Shown here one piece after another: positions 7,513-17,916 of a stretch of 64,000 nt of DNA. A program made the translations under genes and the position numbers. The notes beneath the pieces were generated by a model, which was not told the origin of the DNA, made no database searches, and saw nothing but the letters and a program-made list of their open reading frames with translations. Positions within the stretch are counted from its first letter, which is position 1; each line of letters opens with the position of its first letter. The DNA comes from Dactylosporangium sp040605635 (GTDB taxonomy: Bacteria > Actinomycetota > Actinomycetes > Mycobacteriales > Micromonosporaceae), in the NCBI RefSeq assembly GCF_040605635.1, contig NZ_JBEXDG010000003.1, positions 1 to 64,000 of the forward strand, read 5' to 3'.

Positions 7513-8247
7513 TCACCCGGCCGATCCGGGTCCGGCAGCGGTCCGCAGCGTCATCAGGTCGGCGAGCCCGGCCGCGTCCGGCATGGCGAACGGCAGCACC
7601 CCGCCGTCGTGCAGCACCACCTCGACGACGTCGAACGGCAGCACGCCGACCCTGCCCCAGTCGGTGACCCGGAGCGGCCGGGCCTGCCGCACCGCCGCGA
7701 TGTCCGTCCACGAGACGAGGATCGGCGCCCGGCCCGGATCGGGCCCGCCGGCTCCCGGCGGGCCCGGTGCTTCGGCGCCCGCCCCGGCCCGTCGCGCGGT
7801 GGGCCGGGGCGGGCTCGGGGGCGGCGCCCGCCGCGCCGTGGCGTGCCGCGCCGCCGTCCGGTGCCGGGCCGCGACCTGGCGCAGTCGTGACCGGCGCAGC
7901 TCGACCAGGAGCCCGAGCGGCCGCGGGGTGAGGCGCACCGGCACACCCGCGCCGAACAGGAACGCCGAGCCGACGCCGACCTCCCACAGCCCGACGGCGC
8001 TGTCCAGCGCCAGGTGCCCGGCCCACACCTGGGCCCCGCCCGCATGCGCCGCCCGCTGCCGGTGACGGCTCCACCACTGCCCGGCCAGCACCGGCGTGAC
8101 CAGGCCGGCGCACACGGCGGCGAACAGCGCGATCGCCTTCCACAACCCGGCGAGCAGCAACGCCACCGGGACCGCCAGGACGAGAGCGGCCCACCACGGA
8201 CGCCCCCGGTCCCCCACCCCGCCATGGTGACGCACGCCGGACCCCAC
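7513..8247 (-). CDS. Predicted membrane protein, unknown function
   Basis: About 244 residues from GTG 8247. Two adjacent hydrophobic segments (WWAALVLAVPVALLLAGLW and ALFAAVCAGLVTPVLAG) near residues 18-60, then a cytoplasmic part with an arginine/proline-rich linker (about 120-170) and a C-terminal domain ending in DVVEVVLHDGGVLPFAMPDAAGLADLM. The membrane hairpin plus small domain resembles bacterial PH-type or short-chain membrane proteins, but no family can be named. Other long reading frames overlap this region; this one is preferred for its hydrophobic segments. The start is uncertain. Confidence 0.5.
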   Translation of the reverse strand: MGSGVRHHGGVGDRGRPWWAALVLAVPVALLLAGLWKAIALFAAVCAGLVTPVLAGQWWSRHRQRAAHAGGAQVWAGHLALDSAVGLWEVGVGSAFLFGAGVPVRLTPRPLGLLVELRRSRLRQVAARHRTAARHATARRAPPPSPPRPTARRAGAGAEAPGPPGAGGPDPGRAPILVSWTDIAAVRQARPLRVTDWGRVGVLPFDVVEVVLHDGGVLPFAMPDAAGLADLMTLRTAAGPGSAG

Positions 8248-8337
8248 CCGGCCTCGGCGAACGCTCCCGCCCCGGCCACCTCACGCCAAATACCGCCCGA
8301 GGTTTGTGCTCGTGCAGGCGGAGCGTGAGGATGGGCC

Positions 8338-9420
8338 ATGCTCTCGACCCTGGTCACCCAGCCGGCGGCACCGTCCACCACCCCGGCGACGCTCCCGCCG
8401 GCGCGGGACGTGGCCGGGGCGCGGCGGATGCGGTCCGGACTCAGCGCCGTGGTCGCGGGCCTCACACTGCTCGCCCTGGCAGGGTGCGGGTCCGGGGGGC
8501 AGGGCGCCGCGCAGGCCGCCCAGCCCGCCCCGTCGGGCAGCGGCGCCGTGGGCAGCCCCTCGGCGGGGCCCTCCGCGACCTCCGCGGCGGCCGTCCCGTC
8601 ACCGTCGGGTGCGGTGACGGTCGCCGTGCCGGCCGGGGTGACGGCGGGGATCGTGATCTACGACCGGCAGTCGGGGACGTTCGTCATGCAGCAGAAGGCG
8701 AGCTGGCGGTTCAGGTCGGCGTCGCTGGTGAAGCTGCTGATCGCGCTGGACTACTTCTGGGAGCGGGGGCCGTCCTACACGGTGCCGGCGGCGGACCGGC
8801 CGAAGCTCGACGTCATGCTGCGCAGCAGCGACGACACCGCCGCGACCGGATTGTGGAAGGCGGGCGGGCAGCGGGAGATCGTGACCCGGATGGTGCAGCG
8901 GCTGGGGCTGCAGGACACCGCACCGCCGCCGGTGGGCCAGCCGGGCTACTGGGGATACACCGCCGTGAGCGCGGGTGACCTGGTTCGGGTGTACCAGTAC
9001 ATCCTCGACGAGGCGCCGGCGCCGGTGCGCGACGTCATCATGGGCGACCTGCACCAGTCGACGAAGTGCGGGACGGACCGGTACGACCAGTCGTTCGGCA
9101 TCCCGGGTTCGTTCCGGAAACCGTGGTCGGCGAAACAGGGCTGGTCCGGGTTCGGCGACAACCCGGCGACGCCGTGCGTGGCCGGCGCGTCCCTGCCGCG
9201 CGGTGACGGGCAGGGACGGTTCGTGGACGCCGCCGCGCCCAACCAGCCGGACCTGAGCGGCGAGGTCCTGCACACCACGGGCACGGTCGGTGACGGCGAC
9301 CGGTACATCGTGGCGGTGCTGTCGGTGCATCCGGACGGGACGCAGTTCGCGAAGGCGGCCGCGGCGTTGACGAACCTGACGAGGTCGCTGCCGCTGCCCG
9401 CCGCGGTCAAGGCCGGCTGA
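8338..9420 (+). CDS. Secreted beta-lactamase-like serine hydrolase lipoprotein
   Basis: 360 residues. A lipoprotein signal precedes the lipobox LALAGC (Cys50), then a Ser/Ala/Pro-rich linker to about residue 95. The catalytic domain has SASLVK with SxxK at 129-132, SDD at about 164-166 in place of SDN, and AKQG near 262 in the position of KTG, matching the class A beta-lactamase/PBP-like fold. Antibiotic hydrolysis is unproven; the altered motifs suggest a cell-wall or other serine hydrolase. ATG 8338 is chosen because of GTGAGGA just upstream; ATG 8428 would give a shorter, classical signal peptide. Confidence 0.75.
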   Translation: MLSTLVTQPAAPSTTPATLPPARDVAGARRMRSGLSAVVAGLTLLALAGCGSGGQGAAQAAQPAPSGSGAVGSPSAGPSATSAAAVPSPSGAVTVAVPAGVTAGIVIYDRQSGTFVMQQKASWRFRSASLVKLLIALDYFWERGPSYTVPAADRPKLDVMLRSSDDTAATGLWKAGGQREIVTRMVQRLGLQDTAPPPVGQPGYWGYTAVSAGDLVRVYQYILDEAPAPVRDVIMGDLHQSTKCGTDRYDQSFGIPGSFRKPWSAKQGWSGFGDNPATPCVAGASLPRGDGQGRFVDAAAPNQPDLSGEVLHTTGTVGDGDRYIVAVLSVHPDGTQFAKAAAALTNLTRSLPLPAAVKAG

Positions 9421-9588
9421 GCCTGCCGCGCCGCAGGCTCGACCTGGTTCAGGAGGCTGCCGGGGTACGGCTGAACGCGCGGCACACCGCACCCACCCGA
9501 ACGAAAATTTCTGCGCGGTGCATGTCGAGCGACGGCCGCCGGCACCGACCTGTCCCCAGAAGGCATCGACGCTGAAGGAGCGACACCC

Positions 9589-9939
9589 GTGAAGTATCTG
9601 CTGCTGATCCACATGAACCCGGACGTCTGGGCGACGCTGACGCAGACCGACGTGGACGAGGTGATGGCCGGGCACGATCGGTTCATCACGACGATCACCG
9701 AGTCGGGCGAGATGGTGAGCACCCTCGCCCTGGCCGATCCGAAGGAGAGCGCGGTGGTCCGGATCAGGGCCGGCGCGCAGACGGTCACCGACGGGCCGTA
9801 CGTGGAGGCCAAGGAGTTCCTCGCCGGCTTCTACCTGGTCGAGTGCGAGTCCAAGGAGCGGGCGGTGGAGCTCGCCGCGATGATCCCCGACGCGAAGTGG
9901 AACGCCATCGAGGTGCGCCCGATCGTGTTCAGCCAGTAG
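9589..9939 (+). CDS. YCII/DGPF-domain protein
   Basis: 116 residues of the YCII-related (DGPF) family: MKYLLLIHMNPD at the N-terminus, VTDGPYVEAKEFLAGFYLVE in the middle and EVRPIVF at the end. The family has a ferredoxin-like dimeric fold. Members often sit beside ECF sigma factor genes, but none is present here. Biochemical role unknown. GTG 9589 is supported by GAAGGAG at about 9574-9580. Confidence 0.85.
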   Translation: MKYLLLIHMNPDVWATLTQTDVDEVMAGHDRFITTITESGEMVSTLALADPKESAVVRIRAGAQTVTDGPYVEAKEFLAGFYLVECESKERAVELAAMIPDAKWNAIEVRPIVFSQ

Positions 9940-10002
9940 CCGCGTCGTCCACCGATCGTCAGGGCGGCGATTCTTGTCGGTCGCCGCTCGTAGAATCGCC
10001 GC

Positions 10003-11853
<1,851 letters not shown>

Positions 11854-11917
11854 CCGGCGGCGCCGCCCGCACCTCCCCGCGGACGGCACCCGGTCGGCTG
11901 CGGGAAGGTGCGGCCGT

Positions 11918-11940
11918 GGCCGGCGGCCGGTCCGCCGGCC
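11918..11940. terminator. Candidate bidirectional terminator between recQ and asnB
   Basis: Perfect 9-bp inverted repeat GGCCGGCGG / CCGCCGGCC with a five-base loop in the 140-base gap between two convergent genes. No T-tract. Confidence 0.5.
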
Positions 11941-11993
11941 GGCTCACCGCGTGGGACCCGCAGGCGGCTCGATCGATGCGCGGGTGACGGCCG

Positions 11994-13916
11994 TCACCCG
12001 GCGCCCACGGGGCGGGGGCGGCGCTCGGGCAGGACCGGCACGACCGAGCCGTCGACGAAGATGCCGTGCCACAGGGAGAACGACAGCAGGATCCACAGCT
12101 TCCGGGCGTTGTCGGCGTCGCCGCGTTCGTGCTGTCGCAGCATTTCGTGCGCGTAGTCGAGGTCGATCAGGTGCCCCGCCCCCGACGTGGACAGCACGTG
12201 GTGGGCCCATTCCGCGAGCTCCGTGCGCAGCCACCGCCGGGCCGGCGTCGGAAAGCCGAGCTTCGGCCGGTCGGTGATGAAGTCCGGCACGATGCCCGCG
12301 AGGGCCCGGCGCAGCGCGTACTTGGTGGTCCGGCTGCCGGCCGGCACCTTCAGCCGGTCGGGCAGCCGCGACATGACCTCGAACACGCCCCGGTCCAGGA
12401 ACGGCACGCGCAGCTCCAGCGAGTGCGCCATCGACATCCGGTCGGCCTTGGTCAGGATGTCACCGGGCAGCCACGTGTTGACGTCGATGTGCTGCATGGT
12501 GGTGACGTCGTCGAGGTCCGCCGCCTCCGCGTAGAGCGCCGAGGTCACGTGCTGGTGGCCCACCCCCGGCCCGCCGCCCCGGAGGATCCGTGCCTTCTCC
12601 TCGTCGCCGAGGACACGGGCGTTGCCGAAGTACCGCGTCTCGATCGGCGTCGTGGCCCGCAGCAGGTAGCTCTTGCCCTTGACCCCGTCCGGGACCACCC
12701 GGGCCAGGGCGCGCAGGCCGCGCTGGATCGGTTCGCCGAGGCGGCTCACCGGCGCGAGGGAGCGCGGCTCCCGGTAGATGGTGTAGCCGCCCGCGAGCTC
12801 GTCCGCGCCCTCGCCCGACAGCACCACGGTGACGTGTTCGGCCGCCGTCTGCGCCAGGAAGTACAGCGGGACGATCGACGGGTCGGCGACCGGGTCGCCC
12901 AGGTGCCAGATGATGCGCGGCAGCGCCTCCATCACCTGCTCCGGCCTGACGATGGTGGGCACCAGTTCGACGCCGAGGTGCCGGGCCGACTGCTCGGCCA
13001 CGTCGAACTCGGAGTACGCGGTGGCGGTGTCGAAGCCGGCGGTGAAGGCGCGCAGGCGGGGATGGACCTCGGCGGCGAGCGCGACGATGGCGGTCGAGTC
13101 GATCCCGCTGGACAGGAACGCGCCGACCGGGACGTCCGCCCGCAGATGGCATCGCACGCTCTCCCGCAGCGCGTCGCGCAGTTCGTCCACGATGGACGCC
13201 TCCGAGACCGCCGGGTCCGGCCGGAACCTGGGCCTGGCCACCCGCCGGACCACCGGCGGGTAGCCGAACGCACGGGTGAGCAGCCCGCCGCTGGGCAGCC
13301 GCGCGATGTGCCGGTGCAGGGTGTGCGGCTCGGGCACGTACTGCATCGTCATGTAGAGCGACAGCGCGGTCTGGTCGAGTTCCCCGCCGGCGATCCCCAG
13401 CAGCGGCGGCTTCTCGCTGGACAGCCACAGTCCCTCGGAGGTCGGCATGTAGTACAGCGGTTTGATCCCGAACTGGTCCCGCGCCGCGTGCACCGTCTCG
13501 GTGGTCTCGTCCCAGAGGGCGAAGGCGAACATGCCACGGAACCGGCCGAGCGCCTCCTCGCCCCAGTAGTGGTAGGCGGCGGCGACCACCTCGCTGTCGC
13601 CGTCCGTGGCGAACTCCGCGCCGTGCACGCGGATCAGTTCCTCGCGCAGCGCCTCGAAGTTGTAGATCTCGCCGTTGAAGACCAGGGTCCACCGGCCCGC
13701 GTCCGGCCCGCTCGGCGGATACCGCAACGGCTGCCGGCTGCCGTGCACGTCGATGATGGCGAGCCGTTTGAAACCGGCCGCCACGCACTGTCCGGCCCTT
13801 TCCAGGGCCATGTCGTCGGGGCCGCGGTGGTCGAGCAACTCCAGTTGCCGTTCCACCTGGCCAAGGGTCTCTGGGGAGATGGCGAAGTCCGCCACGTACA
13901 TCAGGAAGCCGCACAT
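11994..13916 (-). CDS. asnB: Asparagine synthetase (glutamine-hydrolysing)
   Basis: 640 residues. Residue 2 is the glutaminase Cys (MCGFLMYV), which fixes the start at ATG 13916 although the frame is open further upstream. N-terminal Ntn amidotransferase domain to about residue 210 with LDHRGPDD and FNGEIYNF. The synthetase domain has the ATP-pyrophosphatase loop FLSSGIDSTA near residue 272, later SGEGADELAGGY and LELRVPFLDRGVFE. The family makes asparagine from aspartate, glutamine and ATP. The divergent penicillin-binding protein could hint at a cell-wall amidation role, but the sequence does not decide this. Confidence 0.92.
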   Translation of the reverse strand: MCGFLMYVADFAISPETLGQVERQLELLDHRGPDDMALERAGQCVAAGFKRLAIIDVHGSRQPLRYPPSGPDAGRWTLVFNGEIYNFEALREELIRVHGAEFATDGDSEVVAAAYHYWGEEALGRFRGMFAFALWDETTETVHAARDQFGIKPLYYMPTSEGLWLSSEKPPLLGIAGGELDQTALSLYMTMQYVPEPHTLHRHIARLPSGGLLTRAFGYPPVVRRVARPRFRPDPAVSEASIVDELRDALRESVRCHLRADVPVGAFLSSGIDSTAIVALAAEVHPRLRAFTAGFDTATAYSEFDVAEQSARHLGVELVPTIVRPEQVMEALPRIIWHLGDPVADPSIVPLYFLAQTAAEHVTVVLSGEGADELAGGYTIYREPRSLAPVSRLGEPIQRGLRALARVVPDGVKGKSYLLRATTPIETRYFGNARVLGDEEKARILRGGGPGVGHQHVTSALYAEAADLDDVTTMQHIDVNTWLPGDILTKADRMSMAHSLELRVPFLDRGVFEVMSRLPDRLKVPAGSRTTKYALRRALAGIVPDFITDRPKLGFPTPARRWLRTELAEWAHHVLSTSGAGHLIDLDYAHEMLRQHERGDADNARKLWILLSFSLWHGIFVDGSVVPVLPERRPRPVGAG

Positions 13917-14303
13917 GGCGTCGTTTCCCTTCGGTCGCCTCGCGTGGCAGCGGTGTCGGACTGCGGACCGCTCTGTGTCGGCGGTCGCCGGTGAGCCGTC
14001 GCCGGTGAGCTCCGGCCGGTGCCGGCTGAGCCCCCGCTCGAACGGCCACAGTGCGCCGCGCGATCCAGCCGAACAGAGCCCGTCCGGTCCGGCGCGCGAT
14101 TGCCCGGCCGTCATCCGATCGCTCCTCACCAGGGGGATCACCGGCCTGCGGGCGGGTGAACCCCGCCCGGGGGTGACGATCCGGGCGGCCGGGCGCCTCC
14201 TGCCGTTTCGCCCGGCACCCCCCGGGTAGCGGCGCGCCGGTCACATCGGTCCATCTCGGATCGGCGGCAAGCGAACCACCCGTTGTCTCATGGGGAGAAG
14301 CCA
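13917..14303. other. Divergent intergenic region, asnB / penicillin-binding protein
   Basis: 387 bases without a convincing gene. It must hold the two divergent promoters, but no good -35/-10 pair stands out. The asnB frame stays open through much of it, which is a GC effect because the catalytic Cys2 excludes an extended start. A ribosome-binding site GGGGAGAAG (14292-14300) belongs to the plus-strand gene. Confidence 0.6.
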
Positions 14304-16475
14304 ATGCGCCTCGTCCGCGCCCGAAGCCGGCCCGCGCACACCGCCGGCGCCAGACGTGCGGCAGCCGGGGCGCCGAGGCGCTCGGCGCTCGCACGCGGGC
14401 TCAGCGGGGTCGGCAGACTCGTGCTGTGCGGCGTCGTCTCGGGTCTGGTCGTGGCCGCCGGCGTGCTCCCGCTCGCACTCATCGGCGGCTCCACGGTGAA
14501 CGCCGGCCGCGACGTCTGGAAGAACCTCCCGGCGGACCTGGCGCTGCCACCGCCGCCGCAGGTCACCTACGTCTACGCCAATGACGGCAGAACGCTCATC
14601 ACCACGTTCTACGACGAGTACCGCAAGGACGTGCCGCTGGAGCAGATCGCACCGGTGCTCCAGCAGGCCGTCGTCGCGGCCGAGGACACCCGCTTCTACC
14701 AGCACAACGGTGTCGACGGCAGGAGCGTCCTGCGCGCGCTGGTCTCCAACGGCCGGGGCGGCGCCCAGCAGGGTGCCTCGACGCTGACGATGCAGTACGT
14801 CCGCAACGTGCTGAAGAACGACCCGACCCTGACGCCGCGGCAGCGGGTCGACGCGGTCGCCGACACGCCCGCCCGCAAGGTGCGCGAGATCCGCTACGCG
14901 ACGATGCTGGAGGCGCACCTGAGCAAGCAGGACATCCTCCAGGGTTACCTGAACATCGCCTACTTCGGCGCCGGCGCCTACGGCGTCTATGCCGCCAGCC
15001 AGACGTACTTCGGCAAGTCGGCCCTGGAGCTGACGCTGCCCGAGGCGGCGCTGCTCGCCGGGCTGCTGCAGTCACCGGACGGCGACAACCCGATCAGCGG
15101 CAACCGCGACGCGGCCCTGCAGCGCCGGGCCTACACGCTCGACGCGATGACGAAGATGGGGGTGATCAGCGCCGCGGACGCGGCCGCGGCGCAGGCCCAG
15201 GAGCTGAAGCTCAACGAGCGCGACCTGCCCAACAACTGCGTGTCCGTCCCGCAGGCGCACAACGACTGGGGCTTCTTCTGCGACTACTTCCGCCAGTGGT
15301 GGGGCAGCCAGCCGGAGTTCGGCGCCACCCGCGCCGACCGCGACGAGGCGCTGCGCACCGGCGGCTACACGGTGGTCACCTCGCTCGACCCGGGGATCCA
15401 GGCGGCCACGCTCAGCCAGTCCCTGAGCGTCTACGGCTACGGCAGCGCGCGGTCGATGCCGCTGGCCGTCGTCACCCCCGGCAGCGGCCGGGTCCTCGCG
15501 ATGGCCGTCAACCGCCACTACAGCCTGGATCCCAACCCGCCGCAGCATCCGCGGTACCCGAACACCGTCAACCAGCTCGTCGCGGGCGGGGGCGGCGTCG
15601 CCGGGTATCAGGCGGGTTCGACGTTCAAGATGTTCACCATGCTCGCCGCGCTCGACGCGGGCATGCCGTTGAACACCAGGTTCAACGCACCGAGCCGGCT
15701 GGCGTCCATATGGCCCGGCAGCGGCCCGGGCAGCTGCGGGGGCAGGTGGTGCCCGGGGAACGAGTCCCCGAGCTGGATGAACGGGGACCGGACGATGTGG
15801 AACGGCTTCGGCCGCTCGGTCAACACCTACTTCGTCTGGCTCGAACAGCAGGTCGGCGCGCGCCGCGTGGTCGAGATGGCGCAGCGGCTCGGTATCACGT
15901 TCCGCTCCAGCGAGGACGCTGCGATGGCGGCCAAGGCGGACCAGTGGGGATCGTTCACCCTCGGCGTCGCCTCGACCACACCGCTCGACCTCGCCAACGC
16001 CTACGCCGCGGTCGCCGCCGGCGGCCTGTACTGCCAGCCGCTGCCCGTGCTGTCGATCACCGACAGCACCGGCAAACCGGTCGACGCCGCCACCCCGAAG
16101 TGCCGGCAGGTGGTCAGCCCCGACGTGGCGGCCGCCGCGACCGACGCGGCACGGTGCCCGGTCAGCCGGTCGTCGGCGTACGGCAAGTGTGACGGCGGCA
16201 CGGCGGAGAACGTGTCCGGCATCCTGGGCGGCCGCCCGGTCGCGGGCAAGACCGGCAGCTCCGAGTACAACTCGACCGAGACGTTCGTCGGCTTCACCCC
16301 GCAGATCGCGGCGGCCGGCATCGCGGTGAACGCGGACAACCCGAACGACCACGTGGGCAGCGGCGTCGCCGGCTCGGTCAACGCCGCCGTCGCGCAGAGC
16401 ATCGCGGCCGCGCTGCGCGGTCAGCCGGCCCAGGCGTTCCGGCCACCCAGCCGGGTGCGGGCGCTGGGCCGCTGA
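14304..16475 (+). CDS. Class A penicillin-binding protein (bifunctional transglycosylase/transpeptidase)
   Basis: 723 residues. One N-terminal transmembrane anchor (about residues 37-62). GT51 transglycosylase domain with EDTRFYQHNGVD near 125 and GASTLTMQYVRN. The transpeptidase domain has STFK near 438, SVN near 504 and KTGSS near 648. It polymerises and cross-links peptidoglycan outside the membrane. No PASTA repeats. ATG 14304 is chosen for the strong GGGGAGAAG site; an upstream TTG also opens the frame. Ends only ten bases from the convergent C39 peptidase gene. Four cell-wall genes follow one another here (14.3-20.0 kb). Confidence 0.93.
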   Translation: MRLVRARSRPAHTAGARRAAAGAPRRSALARGLSGVGRLVLCGVVSGLVVAAGVLPLALIGGSTVNAGRDVWKNLPADLALPPPPQVTYVYANDGRTLITTFYDEYRKDVPLEQIAPVLQQAVVAAEDTRFYQHNGVDGRSVLRALVSNGRGGAQQGASTLTMQYVRNVLKNDPTLTPRQRVDAVADTPARKVREIRYATMLEAHLSKQDILQGYLNIAYFGAGAYGVYAASQTYFGKSALELTLPEAALLAGLLQSPDGDNPISGNRDAALQRRAYTLDAMTKMGVISAADAAAAQAQELKLNERDLPNNCVSVPQAHNDWGFFCDYFRQWWGSQPEFGATRADRDEALRTGGYTVVTSLDPGIQAATLSQSLSVYGYGSARSMPLAVVTPGSGRVLAMAVNRHYSLDPNPPQHPRYPNTVNQLVAGGGGVAGYQAGSTFKMFTMLAALDAGMPLNTRFNAPSRLASIWPGSGPGSCGGRWCPGNESPSWMNGDRTMWNGFGRSVNTYFVWLEQQVGARRVVEMAQRLGITFRSSEDAAMAAKADQWGSFTLGVASTTPLDLANAYAAVAAGGLYCQPLPVLSITDSTGKPVDAATPKCRQVVSPDVAAAATDAARCPVSRSSAYGKCDGGTAENVSGILGGRPVAGKTGSSEYNSTETFVGFTPQIAAAGIAVNADNPNDHVGSGVAGSVNAAVAQSIAAALRGQPAQAFRPPSRVRALGR

Positions 16476-16485
16476 CCGCGCCGCG

Positions 16486-17328
16486 TCAGGCGGAGTATCC
16501 GCGCAGGGCGACCCAGTGCGCGAGCTTGGCCGTCGTCAGCGTGTAGTACCCGACGCCCAGGGCGTCCGCGGGGTCGGCGATCTTCACCGTCGTGCCGCCG
16601 TTGCTGTACCCCACCACCGTGAGGTAGTGGCCGCCCGGGTACGAGTGCGAACCCCCCTTGTCGTCCACGGTGGAGCCGGCGATGTTGGCGACCACGGCGT
16701 AGCCGTTGGTGATCGCGTTGACGACGTCCGCCTGCATCTGGTCGATCTCCGCCTGGGTGGCCGACTGACCGGTGATGTAGTGCGACTTGTAGAAGGAGGT
16801 CTTCGTGTACGCGTTGAGCGACCGCGTGGTGTCGTCGGCGGAGTCGGTGCCGTTGACGGTCGTGCGCAGGCTCTGGGCGACCTCGGACTGGGACGGGTAC
16901 ATCTCTCGCGCGGTCAGTGCGATCCGGGTCGCCGCCGGGCCGCAGAAGTAGAAGTTCTCCTGCCAGGCGAACCGGTACGCGAGTTCCTTCGCCGCCGGGG
17001 CGGCCGGTGTGGTGGCGGCGGGCGGGGCGGGCTTGGACGGTGCCGCAGACGGCGCCGCACCGGCGCGGGTCTTCGACGGGGTGCCCGCGGCGTCGGGCGC
17101 CGCCTGCGTGCGCTGCCGGTCACGCGCGGTCTGGGCGACGCCGGATCGCGACGGATCCGCGGAGGTCAGCGACTGCGTGTCGGCCGCCGGTGCGGGGGCC
17201 GAGGCGTGCACGGCCACGCCGACGGCCACGGTCACCGCGAGGACCGCCGCGGCGGCCGCGATCGGCAGCACGCGGGAGCGCGACGGGACCGGGTTCTGGT
17301 GGTGCCTGGGTTTGTACAGGTAACTCAC
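16486..17328 (-). CDS. Secreted C39-type cysteine peptidase, c-di-AMP-regulated
   Basis: 280 residues. An N-terminal membrane anchor or signal (VLPIAAAAAVLAVTVAVGVAV) is followed by an Ala/Pro/Ser-rich linker to about residue 115 and a papain-like peptidase_C39-type domain. Cys in ENFYFCGPAATRI (near 128), His in GGHYLTVVGY (near 232), and Asp in IADPAD (near 252) form the expected catalytic set. Likely acts at the cell wall or outside the cell. Start GTG 17328 has GAGG five bases upstream; ATG 17346 is in frame but has no binding site. A c-di-AMP riboswitch precedes the gene, which agrees with its family context in actinobacteria (cell-wall hydrolases). Confidence 0.82.
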   Translation of the reverse strand: MSYLYKPRHHQNPVPSRSRVLPIAAAAAVLAVTVAVGVAVHASAPAPAADTQSLTSADPSRSGVAQTARDRQRTQAAPDAAGTPSKTRAGAAPSAAPSKPAPPAATTPAAPAAKELAYRFAWQENFYFCGPAATRIALTAREMYPSQSEVAQSLRTTVNGTDSADDTTRSLNAYTKTSFYKSHYITGQSATQAEIDQMQADVVNAITNGYAVVANIAGSTVDDKGGSHSYPGGHYLTVVGYSNGGTTVKIADPADALGVGYYTLTTAKLAHWVALRGYSA

Positions 17329-17417
17329 GGGTACCTCGACAGACATGCTGGATGACGGCTGCTGTTGCCGGTGCCGGACGTGATCCGGGCGCAGGCCGGT
17401 GCGGTGAGGGCCGGTGG

Positions 17418-17480
17418 CTACCGGGCCGGGCCGCGGGTCGAGGTGCCGCGACACGGGTGATGCCGGGTCAGTGGCTGCAC
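17418..17480 (-). CDS. Possible 20-codon leader ORF behind the riboswitch
   Basis: GTG at 17480 lies six bases after AAGGAG (17487-17492), which itself forms the 3' end of the riboswitch. The frame runs 20 codons to TAG. It is the only reading frame with a strong binding site in the leader. It may be a coincidence of the conserved riboswitch sequence GGAAGGAG, or a leader peptide whose translation is gated by the riboswitch. No homology known. Confidence 0.25.
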   Translation of the reverse strand: MQPLTRHHPCRGTSTRGPAR

Positions 17481-17484
17481 GGAG

Positions 17485-17620
17485 TGCTCCTTCCGGTGCC
17501 GCCTACCGGGTTAGCTGACGGGTTCGGGCGGGAAGATCGCCCTACCTCGAGGCTCAGGCCCCGCGGATTCACCCCGGTGGTGCTTGGTTCCCCGGCTCGC
17601 GTGGACGCGACTCAGCGGAT
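17485..17620 (-). promoter_or_regulatory. Cyclic-di-AMP riboswitch (ydaO/yuaA type)
   Basis: On the minus strand the conserved blocks of the ydaO class occur in order: CCGGGGAACC (about 17586-17595), GGGGTGAATCCGCGGG (about 17561-17576), TAGGGCGATCTTCCCGCC (about 17524-17541), CGAACCCGTCAGCTAACC (about 17509-17526) and GGTAGGCGGC followed by GGAAGGAG (17487-17494). In actinobacteria this class sits before peptidoglycan hydrolase genes, and here it precedes the secreted C39 peptidase. c-di-AMP binding normally lowers expression of the downstream gene. Confidence 0.87.
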
Positions 17621-17916
17621 CCGCCGCGGTGTCATCCGAGGTGGGTGACGGTGGGCCGGGCGGATGCGAGGGACCCTACCGGGGCGGCGGGAAGGCACCG
17701 GATCCGCCACGCTCCGCGGCTACCGGGCGTGACGACGCCGTGGCGAACGGCCCGGGTGCAGACCGCGGGCGCACGGGCCGCCCGCCGGTCGGATGCGGCG
17801 TGCCCCGGTGCACCTCGCCGGCCGCGCCCCGGCTCGGTGCGGCACGCCCAGTGTCCGGTCGGCTGCTTCGCACGCCTGGCACGACCCCGGATCCGGAGTC
17901 ACCCTAGGCTCGCCGG
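17621..17916. other. Intergenic region upstream of riboswitch and transglycosylase-like gene
   Basis: About 300 bases with no convincing gene. It must contain the promoter of the riboswitch transcript (minus) and that of the plus-strand gene, whose -10-like TAGGCT lies at 17905-17910. No second riboswitch was seen on the plus strand. Confidence 0.5.

Noticed and set aside
13917..14141. N-terminal extension of asnB
   Set aside because: The catalytic cysteine must be residue 2 after the initiator Met, which fixes the start at 13916.
17621..17916. Second c-di-AMP riboswitch facing the transglycosylase-like gene
   Set aside because: The conserved blocks (GGGGAACC, GGTGAATCC, CAGCTAACC) are found only on the minus strand.
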